Below are positions 23,340 to 34,464 of a stretch of 64,000 bases of DNA, piece by piece (the stretch's first letter is position 1; every line of letters begins with the position of its first letter). The DNA comes from Nepenthes gracilis (taxonomy: Eukaryota > Streptophyta > Magnoliopsida > Caryophyllales > Nepenthaceae), in the NCBI GenBank assembly GCA_033239525.1, contig BSYO01000003.1, forward strand, positions 9,046,001-9,110,000, in the 5' to 3' direction. The notes under the pieces are model-generated. The model searched no databases. It worked only from the letters and a program-made list of their open reading frames with translations, and was not told the DNA's origin. A program made the position numbers and the translations under genes.

Positions 23340-24240
23340 AGGCTATGAAGGATGAGAATAAGGATAGATTGCTAGAAGCTATACAAGAAGAAATAAGTTC
23401 TTTACATGAAAATCATATATTTGATTTGGCCAAACTATCAAAGGGGAAGATAGCCCTAAAGAATAAATGGGTCTTTCGATTTAAAACGGACGAGCATACC
23501 ATGCGGCCAAGGTACAAAACATGACTAGTTGTAAAAAGCTTTAACCAAAGAAAGGGGGTTGATTTTGATGAGATTTTTACTCCCGTGGTAAAGATTTCCT
23601 CAATAAGGGTCGTGCTCGATTTGGCTGCTGCCTTGGACTTGGAGATGGAGCAGTTGGATGTTTGGATGACATTTCTTTATGGTGATCTTGAGGAGAAAAT
23701 TTATATGAAACAACTTGAAGAATTTACTATTAAGGGAAAGGAATGGCTAGTATAACGTCTAAAGAAGAACCTGTACGGATTGAAATAGGCTCTAAGATAG
23801 TGGTATAAGAAATTTGAGTCAGTCATGATCGGTCAATGATATCGAAAGACCACTTCTGACCACCGTGTATTTATTCAGAGTTTTTTCAAGGATGACTTTG
23901 TCATCCTTCTCATTTATTTGGATGACATGTTAATTATTGGACGCAATACCGCTCAGATAGACGACCTAAAGTAGCAACTTGGGTAGTCCTTTACTATGAA
24001 GGACTTGAGAACAACAAAATAAATTCTGGATATCAGAATAATTTGTGACCGAGAAGCAAGGAAACTGTGGCTATCCCAAGAAAGCTATATTAAAAAGGTG
24101 TTTCAGCGTTTTAATATGGACAAGTCCAAGTCAGTGAGCACTCCATTGGCAAGCCACCACAGGTTCAACAGTAAGCAGTGTCTGACCATGGATGATGAGA
24201 GAGCAAACATGAGAAGCGTACCTTACTTTTTAGTTGTATG
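23340..24240 (+). pseudogene. Copia reverse transcriptase remnant
   Basis: The order of motifs is canonical: KNKWVFRFKT, KGVDFDEIFTPVVKISSIRV, LDVWMTFLYGDLEEKIYM, NLYGLK-ALR-WYKKFES with stops at 23786-23788 and 23798-23800, then the active-site box YLDD at 23915-23926 followed by MLIIG. The reverse transcriptase copies element RNA to DNA. The YLDD box is intact, but more than five stops interrupt the reading frame. Several of these are CAG/CAA to TAG/TAA changes when compared with usual family wording. Confidence 0.85.
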
Positions 24241-24900
24241 AAGTTTGATATATGCTATGGTATATACGAGGCTTGATATTGCTCATGCGGTCAGCACTGT
24301 CAGCCGTTTTCTTTCAAATCCGGGAAGGGAGCACTGGTTTGCCGCCAAATGGATAATGAGATATATTCAAGAAATTTTCAAAACGTGTCTGTGTCTTGGA
24401 AGTGACAAGTCTCAATTAGTGGGATACTCCAATGCTGATATGGCCGGAGTGTTAACTCCCGAAAGTCCACCTCGGGAGATTTGGTCAAATTTGTTGGAGA
24501 GGCAATTTCATGGCAGTCAAAGTTGTAAAAGTGTGTTACCCTCTCAACCACTAAGGTCGAATTCATAGTAGTGACAAAGGCTTGTTAGGAGATGTTATGG
24601 ATGAAGAAATTCATTCAAAAATTGGGCTTCAGGCAGGAGAATTGTGTGATACTTTGTGATAATTAGAGTGTCATATATCTCTATAAGAATTCATCATTCC
24701 ATTTAAGATCAAAGTACATTGATATTCGATATCATTGGGTGTGATATGTTATTAAAGAAGGGCTGCTATTACTGAAAAAGGTCGGAACAAATGAAAATGG
24801 TGTGGATATGATGACTAAAGTCTTGCCAAAAAAAAAGATTGAGGCTTGCTGTAGCTTAGTTGGGCTAATGGATTTTAACTCCCTATGGTTGTGAGGGAAT
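24241..24900 (+). pseudogene. Copia RNase H remnant and 3' untranslated tail
   Basis: SLIYAMVYTRLDIAHAVSTV and FLSNPGREHWFAAKWIMRY lead into the RNase H domain (24245-24568). Its later part is frameshifted (about 24570-24860). The stretch just before the 3' LTR is moderately purine-rich (GTTGTGAGGGAATG near 24888-24901) and is the probable polypurine tract. Confidence 0.75.
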
Positions 24901-24903
24901 GTT

Positions 24904-25740
24904 TGTTGGGGTCACTCTCATGTGGAGGTATTCCTCGTCTATGGATTGAGTTGAGGACGAGGATTTTACGCTGTTATGGTCCGTGGACTTTGTGCGCTGA
25001 TCAACCGAGGACTTATGAGCAAGCTAAAGTTCGAGGATATTGATGAAGGACGAGGACTCTAATGAAGGTAGATTGTAATTCGCTCAGGAATGGCTTCAAG
25101 TGGACGGCTAGCCGGTCAATGGGATGTCGATTAGCTAAGAGTAGAATCCGGTCAATGGCGCCATTAACTATAGGAGGAGAGACTTTCAGGATAGCAATCT
25201 TTTACAAATGCAGACCGTTGACTTTTCAGATTTGATAATTGTTATTGGGAGAAGGATGGAGTCATCTCCTGAAAATGGCAGGTCAAACTGCAGAAAAAGC
25301 ATGCGCCGCCTGCGTCGTCTGTTGCAGAAGCATGCGCAATTGTTGTAGGAGAAGGCTTGCTGTGCACACAATCACCCTGCTGAGTAGATGATTACTCAAC
25401 ACACACATATATATATATATAAAGATGTGTGGGAGAAAAAAAAGGAGAGAAGTAAAAGAGTATGAAAAGAAGAGTGGTGAGTGAAAAATAAAGTGTGAGT
25501 TTACTTTGTGTTTTTGTGCTCTATTTTCTTCAATAGTTTTCGTCTCACCTGTGTAAGTCATGTGACTTTGCAACCAAAATTTACATTGTGAAATTTATTT
25601 GTGGACTAAAGTCCCGTAATTTTTTCTTTATTGAAAAGGGTTTTCTACGTAAAATCGTTGGTGTTCTCATTCTCTTCTTCTTTCTTCTTTATTGTGTGTA
25701 TTCCCTCTTATTGGTCAGTCGGACGCCATTTTTCCCCACA
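24904..25740 (+). repeat. 3' LTR of the Ty1-copia element
   Basis: 837 bases, TGTTGGGGTCACTC to TTTTCCCCACA. It aligns with 19990-20871 with scattered substitutions and small indels, the largest in the TA-rich and AG-rich tracts around 25400-25450. Confidence 0.9.
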
Positions 25741-26050
25741 CGAACCTCTTCCTCTTATCTCTTTTCCTCATCTCTTTCTTTGTACGACGCTCATTATGTG
25801 AGAAACTAACTTTGAAATACCCTAAAATTTCGCAATGCGTGATTAATTACTGCGGACCGGAGCTCGAATGCTCCTCTTATAAATCAGTGCCTCAAGCCCT
25901 CCTCTAGCGTGGGCGCCTGTTGGGCCACCCTCTTGCTGGATCCGCTTCTCGAGTGTTTATCACGGGCGCAAAAATTGTAATCTTCGCACAAATATTGTAT
26001 AACCTTTCGATAACTATCCGTTTGTTGTTGTATTGACAAAGAAGTGATCA
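25741..26050. repeat. LTR-like fragment flanking the copia insertion (right part)
   Basis: This sequence lies between the copia 3' LTR and the resumed LINE frame. It contains LTR-like features such as CTCTTATAAATCAGTGCCTCAAG, but no second copy was identified in the window. It is probably the other side of the sequence into which the copia element inserted. Confidence 0.35.
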
Positions 26051-26059
26051 AAACCTAAT

Positions 26060-26520
26060 ATACTTACCACCTCGGTGCCTACCTTTAGGAAGATGGATAA
26101 ATCCATTGCAAGCTAGCTTTCTCTTCTAAAGGATTGGACCAAATTCAACACAGATGCTGACATGGCTTCAGATGGACACTCTAGCATCGATGGTTACAGC
26201 ATAAGTAATGAAAGAAGATGGATTATTGGGTTGACGGGCTTCTTTGGCATTGCAGGTATTCTAACTGCAGAAATTGAAGCCATTTTTATTACACTTTAAG
26301 TCGCTGGCCTGAAAAAAATATTGTGGACTCCGACTCTTTTATAGATTGAGGGTCTTATAGATTGCAAATTTATACTTAGGGAGGAAAATATAATTGCTGA
26401 CTGCCTGACGAGAATTGGAACAGGCATAGATGTCAACTACTACGAATGAAGAACCCCTCCTGCGGCAGCGTGTCAACAGATCGATATGGACTTGGCTTTC
26501 CACGCAGTTACTAATAACCC
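26060..26520 (+). pseudogene. LINE RNase H remnant (continuation of the split LINE)
   Basis: KDWTKFNTDADMASDGHSS, GYSISNERRWIIGLTGFFG, AGILTAEIEAIF and the later ENIIADCLTR match the RNase H (RVT_3) domain at the C-terminus of plant L1-type LINE proteins. Stops interrupt it near 26297 and 26336. It is on the same strand and in the right order with the LINE remnant at 18.2-19.6 kb, so the two look like one element split by later insertions. Confidence 0.65.
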
Positions 26521-26700
26521 TTGTTTAAGGGTATCGACTAGGGCACTGAGTCTTGTCCTTCCCATACCTTTTTGTTTGTTTTTTTCTTTCTTTGTCCAAT
26601 GTAATAAAAAAAAATCTCTAGCAGTGCATGCCAGAGCCCAACGATTCTATTTTACGTACAAACAAAACAGAATTCCATTCCCCCATTTTGGATGGTCAGA

Positions 26701-26811
26701 CTGTATTATAGGCTGAATCCGACCATTTAAATTTATTTATATTATAAATTTTAAAAAAATTATAATAAATTTATGTGGTCAGATTTGGCCGATGGCATAA
26801 TACAATCGCTT
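26701..26811. mobile_element. Fold-back (MITE-like) hairpin
   Basis: AATCCGACCATTTAAATTTATT on the left is mirrored by AATAAATTTATGTGGTCAGATT on the right, with a short AT-rich loop around 26751-26760. Pairing extends outward (ACTGTATTAT against ATAATACAAT), giving arms of about 45-50 bases. No coding content is present. Such small inverted-repeat elements are usually MITE remnants. No target duplication was established. Confidence 0.55.
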
Positions 26812-28850
26812 GAAAATATGCGAAGTAGGATACCCAGCTTAGGACATGCCAAAGACAAAAATATATATATATATAACGGGAAAAACTTTATATTTGCTAA
26901 AATTTCCAAACACTAGAGCAGAAGCAAAAGGGCTACAATAATTGGCACATGACAACAATTATGGTTGATATAGGGTGAGAAAAAAATTAATTGGTGATGG
27001 TCCCTTTTAGTTATATAATAGAATCATTGAAAAAAATAAACAAATATTGAAATTACTAGGGGAAGCCTAATCAACTATAGTTAAACTATATGTCAATGTG
27101 GGAGCATAAAAACTATCAATTTCAATAACATAAAAAATATTTGTTGTTTAAGTGCAGTAAATACCAATCAATTATCTAATATATTATTCATCACAAGCAA
27201 TAACCATAAGTGCAATGTGAAAAATAAAATCAACACACATGTTAATAATGAATGACAATTTTAATAATCAAATAATTATTAAATAAAACTCTCCAAACAT
27301 CTCCAACCAATAAAAGCAAAATAGTTATAAAAATTAACTTATAATTTAAATGATATAAACGTGTTAAATAATAACTCATTTATTTCTAACTTGCAATCCT
27401 TATAATTAAACTTATTAGATTTGCTAATAAAGGCTGAACCAGGCTACTTTTAGTCTTTTTAAATATTTATTTCATTAATTAGTGAATAATATTATTAAAA
27501 CTTTAGTACCTATCACAACTACAGAATTCTAAAAATTTATATGTTGGAACAAATATTTGGTAGAAAGTTTTTAGGATAAAAAAATCTTGATAATTTATTC
27601 TTAAAAATAATGTAAAGTTTTCTTATAGGGAAAAAATTTCTTCTCATATAGTAGCACTTTTTTAAGTTAATATCCAATCAATCAAAAGCTGCTAGAGTAG
27701 CAAGAAGATAAGTGTTTATAGTATGGTTTAAAAATAAGATTAAAAATATGTTAGAAAATTAAAATAAAAAATCAATGCATGTGCGTAAGTTATGCTGCAT
27801 TGGGGGTGAGTCTTTTCTAGAACCCGCATACATGCATACTTCAAGCACATATAAGACAAGAGCTAATGAATGATAAATACTCGTATAGACTTACGCATCC
27901 ATTAAGCATGAGTTGTTATCCTAGCTTACTCACAAGTCTAAAGGACACACATTAGGTTGGGGGAGCTATTGGATGAAATTCGATCATATGTAGACTCGAG
28001 TAACTATTAAGCATAAATCCTTATTCAAGTGGTAGTTATGAGTCCCTTAAACGTATATCAAGCGAAAAACTATTTGATATAATAAACCCCTAAAAACTCA
28101 GACACCCCTAGGCTTGAACCACTATCCAAGCAACGTGAGTGCATCCTTCATGTTCAAATTAGGTAGAGATCTACCAGATAAAATATGCTTATGTAGAGAC
28201 TCAAGCACCCATCTAGTGTAAGTTATTATCCCAGTGGCGCTTATGTGTCTTTTAAGTGTGGATATGGTAAAATTTTTTCTAATTACATAATTTATTAATT
28301 ATAAATATTTCTAACAAATATTAACCAGGGTGAACTATATTGATTGAATGAAAAAACCTATAGCACTAATTATAATCTAATTCAAAAGAAAAAAAATCTA
28401 TTTCTTAATTATCCCATGAAAAGTATAATATATATGCCAGTTCAGTGCACTAAGTTCAAGTATTATGCAAAATTAAGGAAAAGTATAATGGCATTACATG
28501 TAATGTACGTGGTCTTATATAACATAACATGATATTATTTCTATAATTGATTTTCTAACTAATGAATAATACAATTTAAATCTACTCATTGCGTTAAAGA
28601 TAACTTTTTATTAATTAGATCATTTTATGAACTATAAATATAAGTTAACCAGAAGGAGATAGAAAAGAAATAAATTTTGACTGTATATACATTTTTTGAA
28701 ATATTATCTATTATTAACTATTAAAAGTATTAGTTATAAAATATTTGTTAATTCAATTATTTACTCAGAAATGGTCTTATTGTTTGTGACAGTGAATAGG
28801 AATTACCAGAGATTGAGCCCAATTTGAGTTGTCGAAACCGCCGGTCAACA
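26812..28850. other. AT-rich intergenic DNA before the ERF gene
   Basis: No gene is supported. The region from about 27780 to 28270 is less AT-rich and holds a motif recurring two or three times at about 27888-27945, 27990-28060 and 28194-28266. The motif runs along GACTCRAG...ATTAAGC...AAGTTATTATCC...GGCGCTTATG. The phrase GCATCCATTAAGCAT also appears at 49010 near another LTR, so this may be old LTR debris. Confidence 0.4.
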
Positions 28851-29324
28851 CGTTTCCACCTTTGAAAGGCAGGTTAAAAGCCAGAAGTTGAATCTTCACT
28901 CATTTCATGCCGACTCCCATTCAGAGAGCGTTCAGAGCTACTTCCCCAACAATATTGCTTTGATTGGGCAGTATTCAACAAGCGCTTATACTAGTCGTGA
29001 TGTAGATGACTCCAGAAAATTCATGACCTTTACTGACAAGTGGGGAGAGGGATCATCATGAGATGGGGATGGCCCCGATCATGCATGCTCTCCATCATCC
29101 CCATTGCCAGTCCCCGTCATTCCCTTCCGACATTAAACCCATTAATTTTACATTAAATTTAATTAAATATTTTATTCGTAACGAAAGAGGGGGAGAAAAA
29201 AGATCTCTCTGGTAGTATTTATTGATTTTGCGCACCTCTACTCCTGCATTTTGACCGCTCGGGGGAAGGTGAACGGCAAGACGAGGCCCCAGAGTCCAGA
29301 ATACGGCGAGAAGCATCGACGAAG
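28851..29324 (+). promoter_or_regulatory. Probable promoter and first untranslated exon of the ERF gene
   Basis: Composition becomes less AT-rich about 1.4 kb before the ERF start codon. An RY-type CATGCATG lies at 29080-29087, a motif bound by B3 factors of the ABI3/FUS3 type in other plants. A CCAGAATACGGCGAGAAGC stretch leads to a good splice donor, AAG|GTACAT, at 29324/29325. The start of transcription cannot be placed by eye. Confidence 0.4.
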
Positions 29325-30031
29325 GTACATAAACTATTTCCGATGCTTTGTTTTTTCAATTAGATTATTTCTTCGGTGAACGGTTACTACTACTGCTGCT
29401 TCTGCTACTGCTATGGAGATTTGCTATGTTCAATTCTTGTGAACCATTTCTGGTATCATGCTGTTGTAAGTGTATTCAACTGCTCTGACAGAAATTGACA
29501 TTAAATTTGAGACAATATTTGTCACATACTAGACAGAAATCCATGATCGTAGACATCTAATCCTGTTGTTCTGTTGATCTACCTCGTAAGGGAGTTTTAA
29601 TTTTTTGGGATCTCTATATATTTGTCTGTGGGCTTAGTAATTTTTCTCCATTTCTCCTTTGTTTTTGATAGCAGACCGAATAGAAGGAGAGGGGGTGTGG
29701 TTTGGTGTTGTAAGTTTGACGGCTGAGAGGTCGGATATATGTCGGCAAGGTCTGCTTCGGTGGTGATTGCGGTTCCTTCTTTGAGGCTCTGGCTGTCTTC
29801 GTCTTCCTTCTCTCCCTTATTTCTTCTCTGCTGTTATATTCGGCCGAGCGTCTGTCTGTGTTTTCGACCAGTTTCGATGCGTTTGAGACCTAAAAGGTTT
29901 GTGTGTGTTTGTTTGTTTTTTTTTTTAAATAATATTTCGCATACTCATCTCAGATATGTTTTTATTTTTATTTTTGGGTAATTTTCCTTGGTTTTCTGTT
30001 GAGAGTCTGAACGGCTTTTTTTTTTTCGCAG
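29325..30031 (+). other. Probable 5'UTR intron of the ERF gene
   Basis: Donor GTACAT at 29325 and a strong acceptor at 30030-30031, preceded by a run of 12 T and CGCAG, bound 707 bases. Inside is an ATG-initiated open frame (29739-29981) and a second possible donor near 29896 (AAAAG|GTTTGT). An alternative transcript could start or retain sequence there and carry an upstream ORF. No RNA evidence is available. Confidence 0.5.
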
Positions 30032-30271
30032 GACTTGCTCTGGAGTAGAGTGTTTTGGGGGATTTCACATAAAACGATACTCAAATCTTTTCTTGTTCTT
30101 GAGAGAAACTCTTACTTGATATACCTCTCACAGTTCACAGTTATTTGCCTTATTTATTGTTCTTTTTAGATTTAATTTTTAAGCAAAAAGCTTTCTGGGT
30201 TTTCGTTTTTTTTTGGGGGGGGGGGTGTTTACGCCATTGTTTTCGGGTTTAGTTTAGTGAGTATACCAAAT
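30032..30271 (+). other. 5'UTR of the ERF gene (second exon, leader part)
   Basis: These 240 bases between the intron acceptor and the start codon contain no ATG, so scanning ribosomes would meet 30272 first. A run of 11 G at 30215-30225 follows a T-run shortly before the start. It could fold, or it may be a sequencing slippage site. Confidence 0.5.
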
Positions 30272-31237
30272 ATGCCAGGGCCTCGAAAGCAGTTAGTGAC
30301 TGAAGAAATGTTCGACAAGAAGCAAAAATTTACTGGTAACGCTAAGGGAATGAGAATGATTCGGGTAATTTGTTATGATCCCGATGCTACCGATTCCTCA
30401 TCCGATGATGAAGACAGAGATTATCATAGAAGAAAACCATCTGCCTTGAAGAGGCACTTCGTCCAAGAGATTAACCTGCCCATATCTTCGATTCCAGGCA
30501 ATGATACCGAGCCTGACGTAACTTGTCAAGACAGCAACAATGAGACTAAAACCCCTGAAAAGAAGAGAAGGGCTTTAGCTAAACCCACAAGAGGAGCCCC
30601 TGCTTCCAAGTACAGAGGTGTTAGGCAGAGAAAATGGGGGAAATGGGCTGCTGAGATTAGGCATCCGATAAAAGGAGTTCGTATTTGGCTGGGTACTTAC
30701 AATACTGCCGAAGAGGCTGCTAAAGCTTATGAGGAAAAAAGGATCGAGTTTGAAGCTCTCTTGGCTGCTGAGAAAAGCCAAAATACTTCTTGTTCTGCTG
30801 CTGCTATTAATGCTTCACTACCCCAAAATCCTGTTGTTCCTGACGATTCTGGAAGTGTTTTGTCACACAATTCACCGGCCTCTGTGCTTGAAATTGACAC
30901 TTCAGCTTCAAATATGATCATAAGTGACAAGGGTACTCTTACACAGAATCTAATGGTTGATCCCAATGCTGAAAAAGAGCCTCAGCTGCCCAGTTGCAGC
31001 ATTATTGGGGAGGAATTTGAATCAGTTGGGCAAGATCTTGATTTTGGAATGGAGCTTGGCTCACTCTTTATCAATGATTTTGGCCAGATTTTCAGTGATT
31101 TTGGCAGCTTTGAAGATCTTCAAGTTTGTGAGTTTGATGGTGAGGAGCCTAGTGATCGTCTGGATTTCGATTTTGAGCTTGGCCAGGAGGAGCTTGCTTG
31201 GATTGAAGAACCCCTCAACATGGCCTGCTGCCCTTAA
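30272..31237 (+). CDS. ERF118: AP2/ERF transcription factor, group VI-like (ERF118/CRF10 type)
   Basis: A single-exon nuclear transcription factor of 321 residues. The ATG at 30272 is chosen because the open frame upstream of it begins only with GTG. The N-terminus has [21 protein letters not shown] (residues 27-47, first base call omitted from any longer quote), resembling the TEH/CMVI-1 motif of the cytokinin response factor group. A basic stretch [14 protein letters not shown] precedes the AP2 domain (about residues 113-162). The domain holds [17 protein letters not shown], the [15 protein letters not shown] helix and the EKRIEFE end typical of this subgroup; such domains bind GCC-box-like DNA. 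The C-terminal third is acidic with DFG, SLF and DF-rich clusters, consistent with an activation region, and ends LNMACCP. No stop or frameshift was seen. The gene symbol is given by resemblance and by the neighbouring alpha-xylosidase. Confidence 0.88.
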   Translation: MPGPRKQLVTEEMFDKKQKFTGNAKGMRMIRVICYDPDATDSSSDDEDRDYHRRKPSALKRHFVQEINLPISSIPGNDTEPDVTCQDSNNETKTPEKKRRALAKPTRGAPASKYRGVRQRKWGKWAAEIRHPIKGVRIWLGTYNTAEEAAKAYEEKRIEFEALLAAEKSQNTSCSAAAINASLPQNPVVPDDSGSVLSHNSPASVLEIDTSASNMIISDKGTLTQNLMVDPNAEKEPQLPSCSIIGEEFESVGQDLDFGMELGSLFINDFGQIFSDFGSFEDLQVCEFDGEEPSDRLDFDFELGQEELAWIEEPLNMACCP

Positions 31238-31930
31238 GTTTTGTAGCTAGTAATCACTTATTTTTTTATTAGTAGTATTTATTGATTAATAGGCTGTATC
31301 AGTTTTGAGCACATCTTTGGGGCCTAAATTAGGTCCTTAAGATCGTGGTTTTGTGAGCTGAGTTTGTCATAGCTATTGCTGGCGTGTTGGTTGAGGGGGT
31401 GATCTTATGGAATGATGGTTTTCATATGCTGTTAGAGCAGTCCATTGGCTTCTCCTTGAGAAAAATACTGTTGAGAGTCAGAAGAGTTTTCCCATGGCCG
31501 TTTCCTTTCAACACTCTCCTGCTGTCTGTAATGTGAAACGATATGAACTTTTGAGTATGAAAATTGGATTTATCCTTTGAATCGTCATCTCCTGCTTGTT
31601 CCGAAATAGCCCACAAATTTCTTTGTGCTTGGTGGTCTCTGTTCTTACGAGTCTTTCCATGTTGACTCTTTAAGTAGGAATGAAAACTGCCAATTCTCAC
31701 TGCTTAGATCCCAAGCTTTCTTCCATGATTTGCCATTTTTTGAGATGGAGAAGGCGATCTGGCTGCTTGGGGCAGCAGCGATTGTGGGCCAACGCCAGAT
31801 TTTCTGACGGATAATCTGCCAAATCATGAGGAAAAAGGTGCCACGACAATCTTCTTGGAGTGTTGTCTAAGCAAAGTTGAATTCCATTGAAATGCATGAT
31901 GCCTTTAAATGTCCCAATAACCTATAATTC
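31238..31930 (+). other. Probable 3'UTR and downstream flank of the ERF gene
   Basis: Non-repetitive sequence of gene-like composition continues for about 690 bases after the TAA stop. It then gives way to AT-rich DNA near 31930. Short ORFs on both strands (31422-31897) have no recognised product. No clear polyadenylation signal stands out. Confidence 0.4.
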
Positions 31931-33080
31931 ATTTCTAACTTTGTCTATTTTAGGGTCTATTAAAAGTTCAAAAAATAAAGAAAAAATTAAAACAGGTTAT
32001 ATATAAATGAGTTACAGGTGTGTGTAGATAAGCATCATTTAGAATAGAAAAACGTTAAAAATAATTATTATGATAATTATAAAATAATCATTTTACTATT
32101 TTCAATTATAAAATAATTATTATGATAAAAAAATAATTTTCTCTGACAGAAATCGATTTTCAAAATAATGAAGTTATTTTATTTATTTTTTTAAAAGCGG
32201 GTCGGCTGACAAGTCATTCTGCGAACCTTTTTTCTCTTTGATTAATGGCAAAGCATTTATCCAACGTTGGAGTATTTCACAAGCAAAGTGTCACTGCCAT
32301 GACCCTGAGTTTTATTTATTTATTCATTAAACATTATTATTATTATTATTATTTTTCATACAACTTTTACTTAGAATCGTTGAAATTCATTACTTAGTCT
32401 GCCGTACTGAAAACAAAATTATATGTATATTTGAAAAATAATAATATTAATGGACCAATTACCAATGTCATAATAAATTCAGAAATAAAATAATCTCATA
32501 ATTCATATTAATTTGCATATTGAATTCGTATCTATTTTATTTATAAATATATTAGTCACAATATATACAAAAAAAACGAATAATATTATTCATACATCAT
32601 ATTATATATAAATTATATCAAAACTGCTACTCTCAATATAAAAATAGTAAAAATTGAAATAAAATAAAAAATATATATCTTTTTCTTTGTAATTTTAATA
32701 TAATTGATTATATAATTAAATATATGAATAATATTTTTCATATAAAAAAATTAGTTGATCAATAGATTTAAATTTTATCACGCACTGTAAATCTTGGATT
32801 ATCTTATTTGGATTACAGTGACCGCAACCTGATCTTCACGGTTGATCTCAATTCCATGAGAGTTTAGGGGCGAAGCCCCTAGCATAACATCTTGGAATCG
32901 GTACATATTGAAGCAGTTTCAACTGTTAGAAGACAACTAATAAAAATCGTTGTGTCGGGTTTGATCACTCATTATAGGATGTATGTAACTTGAACCGACT
33001 TCTTGTGAGAGAAGATGTCGGTTTGGATTTGAGGAGTTGTGTTTGAATAAGTCAAATTGGCTGTTTAGGAGTGGAGGTAT
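31931..33080. other. AT-rich intergenic DNA
   Basis: AT-rich, with a TTA microsatellite at about 32333-32352 and nothing recognised as coding. The ORF at 32937-33140 on the minus strand falls in the approach to a minisatellite and is not convincing. Confidence 0.45.
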
Positions 33081-33084
33081 TTGT

Positions 33085-33280
33085 TGAAGTTCGGAGTTGA
33101 TTGAAGTCCGCTTGCTGAAGTCCGGAGTTGACAGTCTCATTCTTGGGAACCGAAATGAAAATCAACGGGAGTTGATTGAAATCCGGAGTTGATTGAAGTC
33201 TGGAGTTGACAGTCTTACTCTTGGGAGCCGGAGTGGAAATTTACTGGAGTTGTTTGAAGTCCAGAGTTGATTTGCACCGA
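33085..33280. repeat. Minisatellite with GGAGTTGA motif
   Basis: About two units of some 80-90 bases plus internal sub-repeats. CCGGAGTTGACAGTC and CTGGAGTTGACAGTC each lead into TCTTGGGARCCGRARTGRAAAT. The phrase GAGTTGATTGAA with an adjoining TCCGGA-type word recurs through the block. No coding function is proposed. Confidence 0.65.
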
Positions 33281-33289
33281 TAAATGTTA

Positions 33290-34460
33290 GCTTCATTTTA
33301 TCTTGTTTCTTTTATGTTGTATGGTCTTGGGTTGAAAAAGTGGAGGATCAAACCATCTCCATTTAATGGTAGATATTTTTTAGTAAAAATTTTAAAATAA
33401 TTATTTTTTATAATATTAATATTTATTAAATATATAATTTAAATAAAAAATTTAAAAAAATATAAATATTTAAAATATAATTTTAACACTTCAAATATTA
33501 TATTTAGAATCTCCTCATCCAAAAGGGGAAGAGGCAAGCGCCGTTAAGAGTTGCAGGCCGATGTGCTCATCCGAGGAGCAATGGGCACGGTGAATATGCT
33601 TTTTTAAATTTTAACTGTTTATTTTAAAATTAATAAAATATAATTTATTTATTTTAAAATAATTAATTTTAATATATTTTTACTAAATTAAAAAAATGCT
33701 TTAATTTTAATTTTAACAAGCATTGATTTATGCAGTTATAAGTCGATTTAACTGCTATATATTTCTACTTTTTTAAACTAATATTAGTTAGTCACTTTCT
33801 TGACATCATTGAAATCAAATAATAATATTATGTCTAATTATATAAATTAGCTAGTTTGAATGAATAAAATACCATATTGGTCAATAATATTTATAATTTA
33901 ATTTTTTTCTTAAGAAGTATTTTAAATTCAAACCTTTTTTGACAAGTAAATATATGTCTTTGTTATGTGTCATATGTTTGTCATTATGAATGATAATAAA
34001 TTTGAAATATTTTACCTAAAATCATAAAGTAATTTACTAAAACATATAAATAAAAAAAACTGGTTAGATTTTTATAATTCAAATTTCCACAGTATTTAAT
34101 TCATGCCTTTTTAAAAATATAACAAAGTATTTTTTACATAAATTAAAAATCATAAATTTTAAAAGCACTTTTTAAAATAGAAAAACAAGAGCTAGCTATA
34201 ACATCAAACATTATATAACCCATTTACGATAAATTTAATTATTAAAATAAAATAAAATAAAAATAAAATATTCTCAAAAAATTAAATAAAATGAGAATAT
34301 AATTAAAAATTTTTATTTTTATATTTGGTTACTCATTTAAAATAATTATAAATAAGTTAAAAATTAGTATTTTAATATTTAATATGTAACAATAGTATCA
34401 AAAATATAATAAAAATTTGTATTAATAATTTTTTTATCCTTATTTAAAAAAAATATTCTG
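33290..34460. other. Very AT-rich intergenic DNA
   Basis: Nothing recognised apart from a short GC-richer patch at about 33525-33600 (AGAGGCAAGCGCCGTTAAG). There is no gene-like composition. Confidence 0.45.
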
Positions 34461-34464
34461 AAAG

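Larger units (their letters stand above)
19990..25740 (+). mobile_element. Degenerate full-length Ty1-copia LTR retrotransposon
   Basis: LTRs at 19990-20871 and 24904-25740 (TGTTG...CCCCACA) enclose gag, protease, integrase, reverse transcriptase and RNase H in copia order on the + strand. A tRNA-Met-like primer site (TGGCATAGAG, about 20873-20882) follows the 5' LTR. The flanking pentamers TGAAC (19985-19989) and CGAAC (25741-25745) differ at one base and look like a decayed target duplication. Many in-frame stops and frameshifts make it non-autonomous. The wording near the reverse transcriptase end resembles the Tork/Tnt1 group. It sits inside LTR-like and LINE sequence. Confidence 0.85.

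Noticed and set aside
30257..30271. GTG at 30257 as the ERF start
   Set aside because: Plant nuclear genes start at ATG; the first in-frame ATG is at 30272 and no other ATG lies in the leader exon.
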